From contig KV908676.1 in NCBI GenBank assembly GCA_002005505.1, positions 25,001 to 42,865 on the forward strand: 17,865 nucleotides of DNA, read 5' to 3'. Of the stretch, positions 1 through 10,735 are shown in pieces. Origin of the DNA: Botryococcus braunii. Taxonomy: Eukaryota > Chlorophyta > Trebouxiophyceae. A program made the position numbers and the translations under genes. Below the pieces are notes generated by a model, which was not told the DNA's origin, did no database searches, and worked only from the letters and a program-made list of their open reading frames with translations. Each line of letters opens with the position of its first letter. Positions within the stretch are counted from its first letter, which is position 1.

Positions 1-59
1 TCGGTACTGTAACATAAATTGACGGATGGAGACATGATCTGGGAGGTTATGGACACGAC
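1..59. other. left flank of the dimeric LTR element
   Basis: This is the pre-insertion host sequence left of the element. It ends in ACGAC, the left target duplication, and its continuation is at 10245 on the other side. No gene is recognisable in these bases. Confidence 0.8.
55..59. repeat. target site duplication, left (ACGAC)
   Basis: The five bases ACGAC directly precede the first LTR and recur directly after the third LTR at 10240-10244. No such duplication occurs at the inner LTR junctions, so the whole dimer occupies a single integration site. Confidence 0.9.
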
Positions 60-83
60 TGTTGTGAAATAATATGGGAGCCC

Positions 84-91
84 TAGGGTTT
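84..91 (-). promoter_or_regulatory. telo-box in LTR 1
   Basis: TAGGGTTT on the plus strand is AAACCCTA on the minus strand, the plant telo-box known from promoters and bound by telomere-repeat-binding proteins. Identical sites lie at 4624-4631 and 9164-9171 in the other LTRs. A regulatory role here is inference. Confidence 0.3.
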
Positions 92-684
92 GAGGTTCCC
101 CATAGCGTGTGCCTTCGTGTGTGAAGTGGCTGATGGACAATAAATAGTCACTTTCCAGTCGTTTGTAGACATGTGGAACTCGTGGTGTAGTTTGGAAGGT
201 ACACTTGGCATGTGACTAGCTCCTTGTGTTATGCTTGGTGCTTGTCATACGGTAATCTCAAAGGTAATGTCTGCTAATGTGGTTGCCTGTCGTTGAGGAT
301 TAGTCGATTCGAGAAGTCATGACCTCGAGTTTACTATCATCCTCTTGTGTGCCTTGGAGGTTCAAGTGATGTACTCATGAAGGGCAATTAGTTCTCTTCT
401 TGAGTAATTGCTAGGTCTGACCTTTGTACCCAGGAAACACTAGGGTACTCTTAAAGGTCATAGGAGTTCCTTTGAAGTTTGGAAACGTGCTGAGGATTTG
501 ACCTCCTTGAAGCGCGTGTAAGTGGCAGTTCCGTAGGGACCCGGATTATTGTCGTACGGTCTCGTCGGAGTCAGTGTAGCTGGTAGGCTCGGAGGCCTAG
601 AACTTGGGAATTCTAGCCTCGTCCACCTACCGTTTAGTTTCCTTTGGCCTTGCGTCATATGGGACGGCTTGGCATTCTTTCATC

Positions 685-794
685 AGTCTTGATGGTGGAT
701 AGCCTCGACTCCTTGTCCCTGGTGCGCATGGTGCGACAGGACTCGTACTACACGTCCTTACGTTTTCTGTGACATACATGGTTATGGCACAGGT
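685..794 (+). repeat. 110-bp direct repeat inside LTR 1, copy a
   Basis: It is identical to 845-954 except for T764/A924, with a spacing of 160 bp. The same pair is at 5225-5334/5385-5494 and 9765-9874/9925-10034 in the other LTRs. Copy a ends in CACAG followed by GTAAGA, a strong splice-donor match, whereas copy b continues GTGGCC. Confidence 0.9.
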
Positions 795-844
795 AAGACT
801 GCCCTTAGTTAGGTTGCTTTGTTAAGCTACGATACTTTGTGTAA

Positions 845-954
845 AGTCTTGATGGTGGATAGCCTCGACTCCTTGTCCCTGGTGCGCATGGTGCGACAGG
901 ACTCGTACTACACGTCCTTACGTATTCTGTGACATACATGGTTATGGCACAGGT
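845..954 (+). repeat. 110-bp direct repeat inside LTR 1, copy b
   Basis: This is the second copy of the 685-794 repeat and ends in the same CACAGGT. In LTR3 the corresponding variable site (10004) is T, matching copy a. In LTR1 and LTR2 it is A. Local conversion or an ancestral state could explain this. Confidence 0.9.
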
Positions 955-1159
955 GGCCTTGTTAGATGGTGTTCCTAACAAGTGTCTGGAGTTATCTCCT
1001 GCTCTGGAGTCGTCCAAGTGGAGTCGTCCATCAGGAGCGTGCTTGAAGCTTTGTATCACGTTTCGAAAAAGGGTTGGATGGTGTTCCCAACCTAATTTAA
1101 TGTTTTCATTCTGAAGTAATTGTGGTCTAATGTTATGGCTTCATCGAACTTCTTTTTCA

Positions 1160-1171
1160 TGGTATCGGCGA
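1160..1171 (+). promoter_or_regulatory. primer-binding site, first unit
   Basis: TGGTATCGGCGA begins directly after the LTR's terminal CA, where a tRNA 3' end would anneal. The first seven bases match the complement of plant initiator tRNA-Met, and positions 8, 10 and 12 differ. The same 12 bases occur at 5700-5711 and on the minus strand at 13948-13959 in a different element, which supports function. Confidence 0.75.
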
Positions 1172-1968
1172 GTGCCGATCGTCAACGAATACGTTTGACG
1201 CCTGTGGTGAACATTACCCTTACTGACGATGGTGTTCCGTCAGAAAGGTTTGAATTAATTGTTTTAGCAGTTGATTAATTCATGGTGCTGAATCTCATGG
1301 TATCAGTTGTTGTCGTTGTTGAAACTTCGTGGCGATTTCGATCCGTTCAAGCCAATGTGGACTTGAAAGGCGGAATGTTTTAAGATACAATCATTTCTGT
1401 GTGATCTTTTGAGCATTCAAGATTGCAAAGATGATTCATGTGCTACATCTGTGAAAGTGTAGTGGCACTTCAACGTTGAACTTCCAAAAGGGGCGTTCAA
1501 AGCGTCTACTTGCAAGCCTACTATTTGACATTTGTGATTATCGGTATACTAACTCTTCGGTATGCTGATGGGTTTCAGGTGCTTTTGCACACATGGATCA
1601 GTTCAGTACGGGCTGGTTCGGGACTAGGGGAGGACAAAAGGAGGTTCCTTGCGTGCCAAGAATGGACATGCATCGACACCTCTGGAGAAATAATCTCACC
1701 TTCAAGCGTGAAAGGGAGTACGGTCCCAACTTCCTCATGGGGCATAAGTACATGTGACCCCTGATTATGTGTGCAGTAGCATCTTTCCCTACCTTCCCAA
1801 GTGCCCCTAGTGTGTGGGGCATGTGGCTTGTTGCTTGGGGGCATCTTTAGGCTGCTCCATGTTGAGTATGTGCTTCTTGAGTGAGCAGAATACTCCTTAT
1901 GCGAGCATGCGATGAGTCGAGTGGGCATAGGTGTGGTTATCTGCACTTTTGTCTCTCTCTCTTACACC

Positions 1969-1976
1969 TATAAAAA
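1969..1976 (+). promoter_or_regulatory. TATA box-like site in internal region 1
   Basis: TATAAAAA follows a CTCTCTCTCTT pyrimidine stretch at about 1952-1963, a common plant core-promoter arrangement (TATA plus Y patch). It lies in the internal region, not the LTR, and is duplicated at 6509-6516. No downstream coding frame supports it, so promoter activity is speculative. Confidence 0.25.
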
Positions 1977-4590
1977 CTTTTGCAATTACCATTGATTTGT
2001 AGTTTTTCAATGGTACATGACATGGACATCATAAAGATGCACTTGGCCTTGGGTTGTTGGGCATGTGATAGGCATGAGAAAGGTGTCTCTTCATACCTCA
2101 CACCATTTTACATTTCCAAGGCCATGGCAGTGTGTGCAGTTGGGGAGTTTGGTTGTGCAGACCCTTCTGTTCACAATGTGGTCATCACTAGTGACTTGCT
2201 CCTAAAGAGCATGCACATGTTGTGTTAAGTGTAGCAACTTCATGACTTTTATGTTGAAGGGAAGGGTCACTGCACCAGATGCAGTTTACTTGTTTGGAGA
2301 TGACATGTAAGTGTACACATGTTTGGATTAAGTGTCTCTCACCCTTAGTCCACTGGTTTTTATTGTACCAGGGCATGTATAACATGCATATGCAAACCTC
2401 TGCGAAACTACACTGTTTTTGGCTGCATCTGGAGGAAGACAGGTGCATAGCCAGGTTATGTTATCGATGCGCGCACATGGGCAATCCCTGCAGTTGGATA
2501 TGCTGGGGTTCTATGCTCTTTGTTATGCAAAGGTTTGTTTTTCCTCATGTTGGGTACTTGAGTCTTTGGGATTTTTGATGAAGTCCCATGCTTTCTAAGA
2601 TTATCCTGATGACAGGTTCCCTGAATATCTTGGGGTACAGCGCACTAAAGGGCAGATGTGAAGTTTGCCGTCTTTAAGGAGTTGTAGCTTCTTGTGACCT
2701 GTCTTTGGTACTTCTTATGTGTTTCTGTGGACCTGATTTAAGTTTCACAGATTTTAGTACTAACTGCTTCAAGTTATGCTACTTGCATCCTTCAGATTCA
2801 CGTTGCGCAAAGGCATCTACTGTGGGTTGCTTGTTCTACTGGCATTGCTACTTGCATTTGACCTTTCTTGTATGCTACAATGATCTTGAAAGGATATTTG
2901 AGTGCTTGGTATGGTGTCTGAAGGGCTGGTTCCTCTACAGAGCTGTTCAGACAAGTTTCTAAGGTCACTGTAGATAGTCACGTTTGGGCCTATCTCCACG
3001 CGGTAGTTAGAGCCTCACGATTCGGACTTGTGGTTGTCTGATCGCGGTACAATTCGAATCTCGAAGCGGTTAATGCTTCGAAGGTTCGGATGGCTGCTCG
3101 CAACATTCGAAGTACTGGCTTATTGCCAATACTTTGTCTTCTGCTTGCATGGATTACACGTGATAAATTGTGATGCAAGGGACAAGTTCTTTGCCTTTGT
3201 TTCTCAAGGCAAACTGTGTACGTTGGTTTGCCCTAATCATATCATGGAGCTTCATCCGTCCTAACGTGGAGTGAAGCTCTCCTCATTGGTGTTTGTGCTC
3301 GTCCTTCAACAGCGAGCGGATCTTCATTGCCCAATTTATACATGACTATGTGACTATCACCAAGTATGATGGCCTGTGATTGCCATGATAACTTGCTTGT
3401 GAGAGAGTGCGTCAAAGGGACCAAGATTATCCGAGACAATGGTGCCTCATTTGGTTGATTGTTGGGCTGTAACGGCCATGATAACTAGGAACTTGCTTTG
3501 CCCTATACAGAGGCTATGGGGATAGCACGTGATCCATGATGGTTTGCGGGTAGTTCAATATAGTTGAGGAGTGTACACTGGTAGTGTATGTTCCCGGATA
3601 AGTTTGAGGGTGGGCCAAGATGCGCAGTAGGCGTGAGGCACCCAACAGGAACTTGGGAACAACTCCAAGATAGCTTGCGGCATACCCAATAGAGCTTCGG
3701 AATCAGTTCCGTTTGACGTTTGACTTCAGTCAAGAAGTGACAATAAGAGGTAGAAGAAGCCGCTGTTTAAACTTGGATAAGCTGACTAAAGTAACGATTC
3801 TTCAGCTTGGATGGTTACCCTTTGATACGTACTTTGGTCTCACAAGGAATTGGTGTGAGATTGGAATGGTCAGTCATATGTTTTCTTGCAGTAGCGGCAA
3901 TGCATATGCTTCGTGTATTGATGCTTGTAAGCATTGAGCTTGCGATGCTTGTGTTAACATTAAGCGTGAGCAAATTCATCGATGGGAGGGTCACTTTTGC
4001 TTGAAATGGCTGTTTACTCCACCGCTTTTGTTTGGTATTCAGTCTGTTAAGTCACTTTATGGTGCATAGCTCGAGGGGAGGATCATCTAAGTTGAGGTGA
4101 TTGTCTACTTCCCACTTCGTTGGTCTAAAGTTTTGCTTGACTTGAGGAGGTGCTGCCTCTCGTCAAATGCATTTTCTTCTCGTGTGACAAGCTTCTAAAG
4201 GCGTTTGGTATTCTGAAGGTTCCTATCAAGCTACATAAATTTTTGGTTTACACTGGGACAAACTGTCTATCAATTTTTCATTGTCGCGCTTACGCGGGGA
4301 ATAGCTTATCGGTTAGGAGATTTACCATGAGAGTGGTCTCTTAACATGTTATGGTGCTCTTGCTACATTCATATTGTGCTTGAGCGTTCCTTCGTGATTT
4401 GGCGTCTGTTTATGCATGCTTTGCATTGGTTGTTCCTTCCTGATCTCCAGGGGAGGTAATCAGGCAGTTGATTTTACGCTTGTACCGATGATTGTTGCTC
4501 TCGCTGATGGAGTGATGTTTTATGCCTACTTACTTTGGGGGGCATATTACTCTCTTCATGTGATGGACACTCACTTCCCCCACTTTATGC

Positions 4591-4599
4591 AAGGGGAGG
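4591..4599 (+). promoter_or_regulatory. polypurine tract, first unit
   Basis: AAGGGGAGG directly precedes the TGTTG start of LTR2, the expected site for priming plus-strand cDNA synthesis. The duplicate is at 9131-9139. Confidence 0.85.
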
Positions 4600-5699
4600 T
4601 GTTGTGAAATAATATGGGAGCCCTAGGGTTTGAGGTTCCCCATAGCGTGTGCCTTCGTGTGTGAAGTGGCTGATGGACAATAAATAGTCACTTTCCAGTC
4701 GTTTGTAGACATGTGGAACTCGTGGTGTAGTTTGGAAGGTACACTTGGCATGTGACTAGCTCCTTGTGTTATGCTTGGTGCTTGTCATACGGTAATCTCA
4801 AAGGTAATGTCTACTAATGTGGTTGCCTGTCGTTGAGGATTAGTCGATTCGAGAAGTCATGACCTCGAGTTTACTATCATCCTCTTGTGTGCCTTGGAGG
4901 TTCAAGTGATGTACTCATGAAGGGCAATTAGTTCTCTTCTTGAGTAATTGCTAGGTCTGACCTGTGTACCCAGGAAACACTAGGGTACTCTTAAAGGTCA
5001 TAGGAGTTCCTTTGAAGTTTGGAAACGTGCTGAGGATTTGACCTCCTTGAAGCGCGTGTAAGTGGCAGTTCCGTAGGGACCCGGATTATTGTCGTACGGT
5101 CTCGTCGGAGTCAGTGTAGCTGGTAGGCTCGGAGGCCTAGAACTTGGGAATTCTAGCCTCGTCCACCTACCGTTTAGTTTCCTTTGGCCTTGCGTCATAT
5201 GGGACGGCTTGGCATTCTTTCATCAGTCTTGATGGTGGATAGCCTCGACTCCTTGTCCCTGGTGCGCATGGTGCGACAGGACTCGTACTACACGTCCTTA
5301 CGTTTTCTGTGACATACATGGTTATGGCACAGGTAAGACTGCCCTTAGTTAGGTTGCTTTGTTAAGCTACGATACTTTGTGTAAAGTCTTGATGGTGGAT
5401 AGCCTCGACTCCTTGTCCCTGGTGCGCATGGTGCGACAGGACTCGTACTACACGTCCTTACGTATTCTGTGACATACATGGTTATGGCACAGGTGGCCTT
5501 GTTAGATGGTGTTCCTAACAAGTGTCTGGAGTTATCTCCTGCTCTGGAGTCGTCCAAGTGGAGTCGTCCATCAGGAGCGTGCTTGAAGCTTTGTATCACG
5601 TTTCGACAAAGGGTTGGATGGTGTTCCCAACCTAATTTAATGTTTTCATTCTGAAGTAATTGTGGTCTAATGTTATGGCTTCATCGAACTTCTTTTTCA
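4600..5699 (+). repeat. LTR 2 of the dimeric element (middle)
   Basis: Same length and ends as LTR1. The private variant is G at 4964. It shares A at 4813 and C at 5607 with LTR3, and A at 5464 with LTR1. It serves as 3' LTR of the first unit and 5' LTR of the second, with PPT before it and PBS after it and no target duplication. Confidence 0.92.
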
Positions 5700-5711
5700 T
5701 GGTATCGGCGA
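5700..5711 (+). promoter_or_regulatory. primer-binding site, second unit
   Basis: TGGTATCGGCGA follows the CA end of LTR2 and is identical to the copy at 1160-1171. Confidence 0.75.
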
Positions 5712-8700
5712 GTGCCGATCGTCAACGAATACGTTTGACGCCTGTGGTGAACATTACCCTTACTGACGATGGTGTTCCGTCAGAAAGGTTTGAATTAATT
5801 GTTTTAGCAGTTGATTAATTCATGGTGCTGAATCTCATGGTATCAGTTGTTGTCGTTGTTGAAACTTCGTGGCGATTTCGATCCGTTCAAGCCAATGTGG
5901 ACTTGAAAGGCGGAATGTTTTAAGATACAATCATTTCTGTGTGATCTTTTGAGCATTCAAGATTGCAAAGATGATTCATGTGCTACATCTGTGAAAGTGT
6001 AGTGGCACTTCAACGTTGAACTTCCAAAAGGGGCGTTCAAAGCGTCTACTTGCAAGCCTACTATTTGACATTTGTGATTATCGGTATACTAACTCTTCGG
6101 TATGCTGATGGGTTTCAGGTGCTTTTGCACACATGGATCAGTTCAGTACGGGCTGGTTCGGGACTAGGGGAGGACAAAAGGAGGTTCCTTGCGTGCCAAG
6201 AATGGACATGCATCGACACCTCTGGAGAAATAATCTCACCTTCAAGCGTGAAAGGGAGTACGGTCCCAACTTCCTCATGGGGCATAAGTACATGTGACCC
6301 CTGATTATGTGTGCAGTAGCATCTTTCCCTACCTTCCCAAGTGCCCCTAGTGTGTGGGGCATGTGGCTTGTTGCTTGGGGGCATCTTTAGGCTGCTCCAT
6401 GTTGAGTATGTGCTTCTTGAGTGAGCAGAATACTCCTTATGCGAGCATGCGATGAGTCGAGTGGGCATAGGTGTGGTTATCTGCACTTTTGTCTCTCTCT
6501 CTTACACCTATAAAAACTTTTGCAATTACCATTGATTTGTAGTTTTTCAATGGTACATGACATGGACATCATAAAGATGCACTTGGCCTTGGGTTGTTGG
6601 GCATGTGATAGGCATGAGAAAGGTGTCTCTTCATACCTCACACCATTTTACATTTCCAAGGCCATGGCAGTGTGTGCAGTTGGGGAGTTTGGTTGTGCAG
6701 ACCCTTCTGTTCACAATGTGGTCATCACTAGTGACTTGCTCCTAAAGAGCATGCACATGTTGTGTTAAGTGTAGCAACTTCATGACTTTTATGTTGAAGG
6801 GAAGGGTCACTGCACCAGATGCAGTTTACTTGTTTGGAGATGACATGTAAGTGTACACATGTTTGGATTAAGTGTCTCTCACCCTTAGTCCACTGGTTTT
6901 TATTGTACCAGGGCATGTATAACATGCATATGCAAACCTCTGCGAAACTACACTGTTTTTGGCTGCATCTGGAGGAAGACAGGTGCATAGCCAGGTTATG
7001 TTATCGATGCGCGCACATGGGCAATCCCTGCAGTTGGATATGCTGGGGTTCTATGCTCTTTGTTATGCAAAGGTTTGTTTTTCCTCATGTTGGGTACTTG
7101 AGTCTTTGGGATTTTTGATGAAGTCCCATGCTTTCTAAGATTATCCTGATGACAGGTTCCCTGAATATCTTGGGATACAGCGCACTAAAGGGCAGATGTG
7201 AAGTTTGCCGTCTTTAAGGAGTTGTAGCTTCTTGTGACCTGTCTTTGGTACTTCTTATGTGTTTCTGTGGACCTGATTTAAGTTTCACAGATTTTAGTAC
7301 TAACTGCTTCAAGTTATGCTACTTGCAACCTTCAGATTCACGTTGCGCAAAGGCATCTACTGTGGGTTGCTTGTTCTACTGGCATTGCTACTTGCATTTG
7401 ACCTTTCTTGTATGCTACAATGATCTTGAAAGGATATTTGAGTGCTTGGTATGGTGTCTGAAGGGCTGGTTCCTCTACAGAGCTGTTCAGACAAGTTTCT
7501 AAGGTCACTGTAGATAGTCACGTTTGGGCCTATCTCCACGCGGTAGTTAGAGCCTCACGATTCGGACTCGTGGTTGTCTGATCGCGGTACAATTCGAATC
7601 TCGAAGCGGTTAATGCTTCGAAGGTTCGGATGGCTGCTCGCAACATTCGAAGTACTGGCTTATTGCCAATACTTTGTCTTCTGCTTGCATGGATTACACG
7701 TGATAAATTGTGATGCAAGGGACAAGTTCTTTGCCTTTGTTTCTCAAGGCAAACTGTGTACGTTGGTTTGCCCTAATCATATCATGGAGCTTCATCCGTC
7801 CTAACGTGGAGTGAAGCTCTCCTCATTGGTGTTTGTGCTCGTCCTTCAACAGCGAGCGGATCTTCATTGCCCAATTTATACATGACTATGTGACTATCAC
7901 CAAGTATGATGGCCTGTGATTGCCATGATAACTTGCTTGTGAGAGAGTGCGTCAAAGGGACCAAGATTATCCGAGACAATGGTGCCTCATTTGGTTGATT
8001 GTTGGGCTGTAACGGCCATGATAACTAGGAACTTGCTTTGCCCTATACAGAGGCTATGGGGATAGCACGTGATCCATGATGGTTTGCGGGTAGTTCAATA
8101 TAGTTGAGGAGTGTACACTGGTAGTGTATGTTCCCGGATAAGTTTGAGGGTGGGCCAAGATGCGCAGTAGGCGTGAGGCACCCAACAGGAACTTGGGAAC
8201 AACTCCAAGATAGCTTGCGGCATACCCAATAGAGCTTCGGAATCAGTTCCGTTTGACGTTTGACTTCAGTCAAGAAGTGACAATAAGAGGTAGAAGAAGC
8301 CGCTGTTTAAACTTGGATAAGCTGACTAAAGTAACGATTCTTCAGCTTGGATGGTTACCCTTTGATACGTACTTTGGTCTCACAAGGAATTGGTGTGAGA
8401 TTGGAATGGTCAGTCATATGTTTTCTTGCAGTAGCGGCAATGCATATGCTTCGTGTATTGATGCTTGTAAGCATTGAGCTTGCGATGCTTGTGTTAACAT
8501 TAAGCGTGAGCAAATTCATCGATGGGAGGGTCACTTTTGCTTGAAATGGCTGTTTACTCCACCGCTTTTGTTTGGTATTCAGTCTGTTAAGTCACTTTAT
8601 GGTGCATAGCTCGAGGGGAGGATCATCTAAGTTGAGGTGATTGTCTACTTCCCACTTCGTTGGTCTAAAGTTTTGCTTGACTTGAGGAGGTGCTGCCTCT

Positions 8701-9130
8701 CGTCAAATGCATTTTCTTCTCGTGTGACAAGCTTCTAAAGGCGTTTGGTATTCTGAAGGTTCCTATCAAGCTACATAAATTTTTGGTTTACACTGGGACA
8801 AACTGTCTATCAATTTTTCATTGTCGCGCTTACGCGGGGAATAGCTTATCGGTTAGGAGATTTACCATGAGAGTGGTCTCTTAACATGTTATGGTGCTCT
8901 TGCTACATTCATATTGTGCTTGAGCGTTCCTTCGTGATTTGGCGTCTGTTTATGCATGCTTTGCATTGGTTGTTCCTTCCTGATCTCCAGGGGAGGTAAT
9001 CAGGCAGTTGATTTTACGCTTGTACCGATGATTGTTGCTCTCGCTGATGGAGTGATGTTTTATGCCTACTTACTTTGGGGGGCATATTACTCTCTTCATG
9101 TGATGGACACTCACTTCCCCCACTTTATGC

Positions 9131-9139
9131 AAGGGGAGG
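9131..9139 (+). promoter_or_regulatory. polypurine tract, second unit
   Basis: AAGGGGAGG directly precedes LTR3 and is identical to the tract at 4591-4599. Confidence 0.85.
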
Positions 9140-10239
9140 TGTTGTGAAATAATATGGGAGCCCTAGGGTTTGAGGTTCCCCATAGCGTGTGCCTTCGTGT
9201 GTGAAGTGGCTGATGGACAATAAATAGTCACTTTCCAGTCGTTTGTAGACATGTGGAACTCGTGGTGTAGTTTGGAAGGTACACTTGGCATGTGACTAGC
9301 TCCTTGTGTTATGCTTGGTGCTTGTCATACGGTAATCTCAAAGGTAATGTCTACTAATGTGGTTGCCTGTCGTTGAGGATTAGTCGATTCGAGAAGTCAT
9401 GACCTCGAGTTTACTATCATCCTCTTGTGTGCCTTGGAGGTTCAAGTGATGTACTCATGAAGGGCAATTAGTTCTCTTCTTGAGTAATTGCTAGGTCTGA
9501 CCTTTGTACCCAGGAAACACTAGGGTACTCTTAAAGGTCATAGGAGTTCCTTTGAAGTTTGGAAACGTGCTGAGGATTTGACCTCCTTGAAGCGCGTGTA
9601 AGTGGCAGTTCCGTAGGGACCCGGATTATTGTCGTACGGTCTCGTCGGAGTCAGTGTAGCTGGTAGGCTCGGAGGCCTAGAACTTGGGAATTCTAGCCTC
9701 GTCCACCTACCGTTTAGTTTCCTTTGGCCTTGCGTCATATGGGACGGCTTGGCATTCTTTCATCAGTCTTGATGGTGGATAGCCTCGACTCCTTGTCCCT
9801 GGTGCGCATGGTGCGACAGGACTCGTACTACACGTCCTTACGTTTTCTGTGACATACATGGTTATGGCACAGGTAAGACTGCCCTTAGTTAGGTTGCTTT
9901 GTTAAGCTACGATACTTTGTGTAAAGTCTTGATGGTGGATAGCCTCGACTCCTTGTCCCTGGTGCGCATGGTGCGACAGGACTCGTACTACACGTCCTTA
10001 CGTTTTCTGTGACATACATGGTTATGGCACAGGTGGCCTTGTTAGATGGTGTTCCTAACAAGTGTCTGGAGTTATCTCCTGCTCTGGAGTCGTCCAAGTG
10101 GAGTCGTCCATCAGGAGCGTGCTTGAAGCTTTGTATCACGTTTCGACAAAGGGTTGGATGGTGTTCCCAACCTAATTTAATGTTTTCATTCTGAAGTAAT
10201 TGTGGTCTAATGTTATGGCTTCATCGAACTTCTTTTTCA
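9140..10239 (+). repeat. LTR 3 of the dimeric element
   Basis: It ends ...TTCTTTTTCA at 10239. The sequence then changes from the PBS seen after LTR1 and LTR2 to the target duplication ACGAC. The private variant is T at 10004. It differs from LTR1 at three sites and from LTR2 at two. Confidence 0.92.
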
Positions 10240-10244
10240 ACGAC
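10240..10244. repeat. target site duplication, right (ACGAC)
   Basis: It matches 55-59 exactly and marks the right border of the dimeric element. Confidence 0.9.
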
Positions 10245-10735
10245 GTCAAGCACATCAAACATAACATGATAAATGCTTAACAATTCGGAGAGTAAAACGG
10301 ACCGGGTAGCCCAGGCCATACAGGCCCGAAAGATATCTTAGACTGCATCGAGCTTTTCTTTTGCTTCTTCACTGGCGGTTCACTGCTTCTAACGACGGAT
10401 TTTCACAGGCGTCATTTAGGGTTTGACTGCTCAGTGCTCACTCATTCGGTGCGCGTCTCCTCCACTTTGGTACCCATGGAGACCACAAGTCTGAATCCGA
10501 TGTGGATTACATCATGTCACATGATTCATTTGTTACGAATCTTGCAATACAGTACATCGACCTGGGCGACTCGCCCACTGCAATAGGCGGGTTCCTGTTG
10601 CCGATTCAAAATTGCCAGCACTTGCGGAGGCCGCACTGCGGCTAGACATACTTAACCTCATCTAGAGCCCTTATTTATTGTTTCAGCAGGGAAGGTTAGG
10701 AGCTCCAACGTGAATAACATTGAATAAGTGTGGAT
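10245..10735. other. flanking sequence between the element and the spliced copy
   Basis: No known family is recognisable. Visible features are an acceptor-like TTTTCACAG ending at 10408, a telo-box (TAGGGTTT at 10417-10424), a 72-codon plus-strand open frame at 10427-10645, and three perfect odd-centred palindromes at 10511-10525, 10564-10576 and 10630-10642. AATAAA is present on the minus strand near 10677. On the minus strand this may be the native or retrocopied continuation of the transcribed sequence at 10736-10988. Confidence 0.5.
10427..10645 (+). CDS. possible exon or gene fragment, unidentified (72 codons)
   Basis: The frame is open from just after a TGA at 10424 to TAG at 10643. 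Its composition looks protein-like, with segments such as GDHKSESDVDYIMSHDSF and LAIQYIDLGDSPTAIGGF. There is no ATG near its start (the only Met is about 36 codons in), so as a gene it would have to be an internal exon or a decayed fragment. An acceptor-like TTTTCACAG lies upstream at 10400-10408, but an in-frame TGA stands between it and the frame. I do not recognise the family. It could be a chance open frame. Confidence 0.2.
   Translation: MLSAHSFGARLLHFGTHGDHKSESDVDYIMSHDSFVTNLAIQYIDLGDSPTAIGGFLLPIQNCQHLRRPHCG

Larger units (their letters stand above)
60..1159 (+). repeat. LTR 1 of the dimeric element (1,100 bp)
   Basis: It runs from TGTTGTGAAAT to TCTTTTTCA and is followed at once by the primer-binding site. 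Private variants are G at 273 and A at 1067. It carries AATAAA at 139-144, a telo-box (TAGGGTTT on this strand, 84-91), and an internal 110-bp direct repeat. The open frames inside it are short and have no recognisable content. Confidence 0.92.
1160..4599 (+). mobile_element. internal region 1, non-coding (3,440 bp)
   Basis: No open frame exceeds about 123 codons on either strand, and none resembles gag or pol. The same short frames recur in internal region 2 simply because the DNA is duplicated. Visible features are the PBS at its start, an inverted repeat (GAATTAAT 1252-1259 with ATTAATTC 1274-1281), a pyrimidine run with a TATA box near 1969, a purine-rich GAGGGGAGGA near 4074, and the PPT at its end. 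It differs from internal region 2 at 2635, 2788 and 3029. Confidence 0.85.
5700..9139 (+). mobile_element. internal region 2, non-coding (3,440 bp)
   Basis: This is the duplicate of 1160-4599 with three substitutions (A7175, A7328, C7569) and no indels. It has no recognisable coding capacity. The polypurine tract is at 9131-9139 and the TATA-like site at 6509-6516. Confidence 0.85.
60..10239 (+). mobile_element. dimeric non-autonomous LTR retrotransposon (LTR-INT-LTR-INT-LTR)
   Basis: A 4,540-bp unit is repeated without any indel: positions 60, 4600 and 9140 all start TGTTGTGAAATAATATGG. The third copy stops after 1,100 bp at ...TTCTTTTTCA, and 5-bp ACGAC duplications flank the outside. The LTRs start TG and end CA. 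A primer-binding site follows LTR1 and LTR2, and a polypurine tract AAGGGGAGG precedes LTR2 and LTR3. I counted four variable sites among the LTRs and three between the internal regions. No gag, protease, integrase, reverse transcriptase or RNase H is recognisable, so mobilisation must have depended on another element's proteins. Size and lack of coding fit a LARD. Superfamily (gypsy or copia) cannot be assigned. The orientation follows from the PBS and PPT order. Confidence 0.93.

Noticed and set aside
458..658. 66-codon frame seen three times (458, 4998, 9538) as a conserved protein
   Set aside because: It is inside the LTR and identical because the LTRs are. No start context or family resemblance supports it.
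1298..1306. TGGTATCAG as the primer-binding site of the dimeric element
   Set aside because: It matches tRNA-Met better over nine bases but lies about 140 bp from the LTR end. The site directly after the LTR at 1160 is in the right place and is shared with element 2.
1575..1946. 123-codon minus-strand frame in the internal region, repeated at 6115-6486
   Set aside because: It has no recognisable domain, runs against the element's orientation, and its recurrence is only the 4,540-bp duplication.
3045..3085. tRNA gene suggested by a TTCGAATC B-box-like sequence
   Set aside because: No cloverleaf or A box can be drawn. The sequence is a cluster of TTCGAA words with a small hairpin (TCGAAGC with GCTTCGA).
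18..10280. Short 25-codon frame across the reconstructed empty site of the dimer as an interrupted gene
   Set aside because: It is bounded closely by stops on both sides and is too short to separate from chance.
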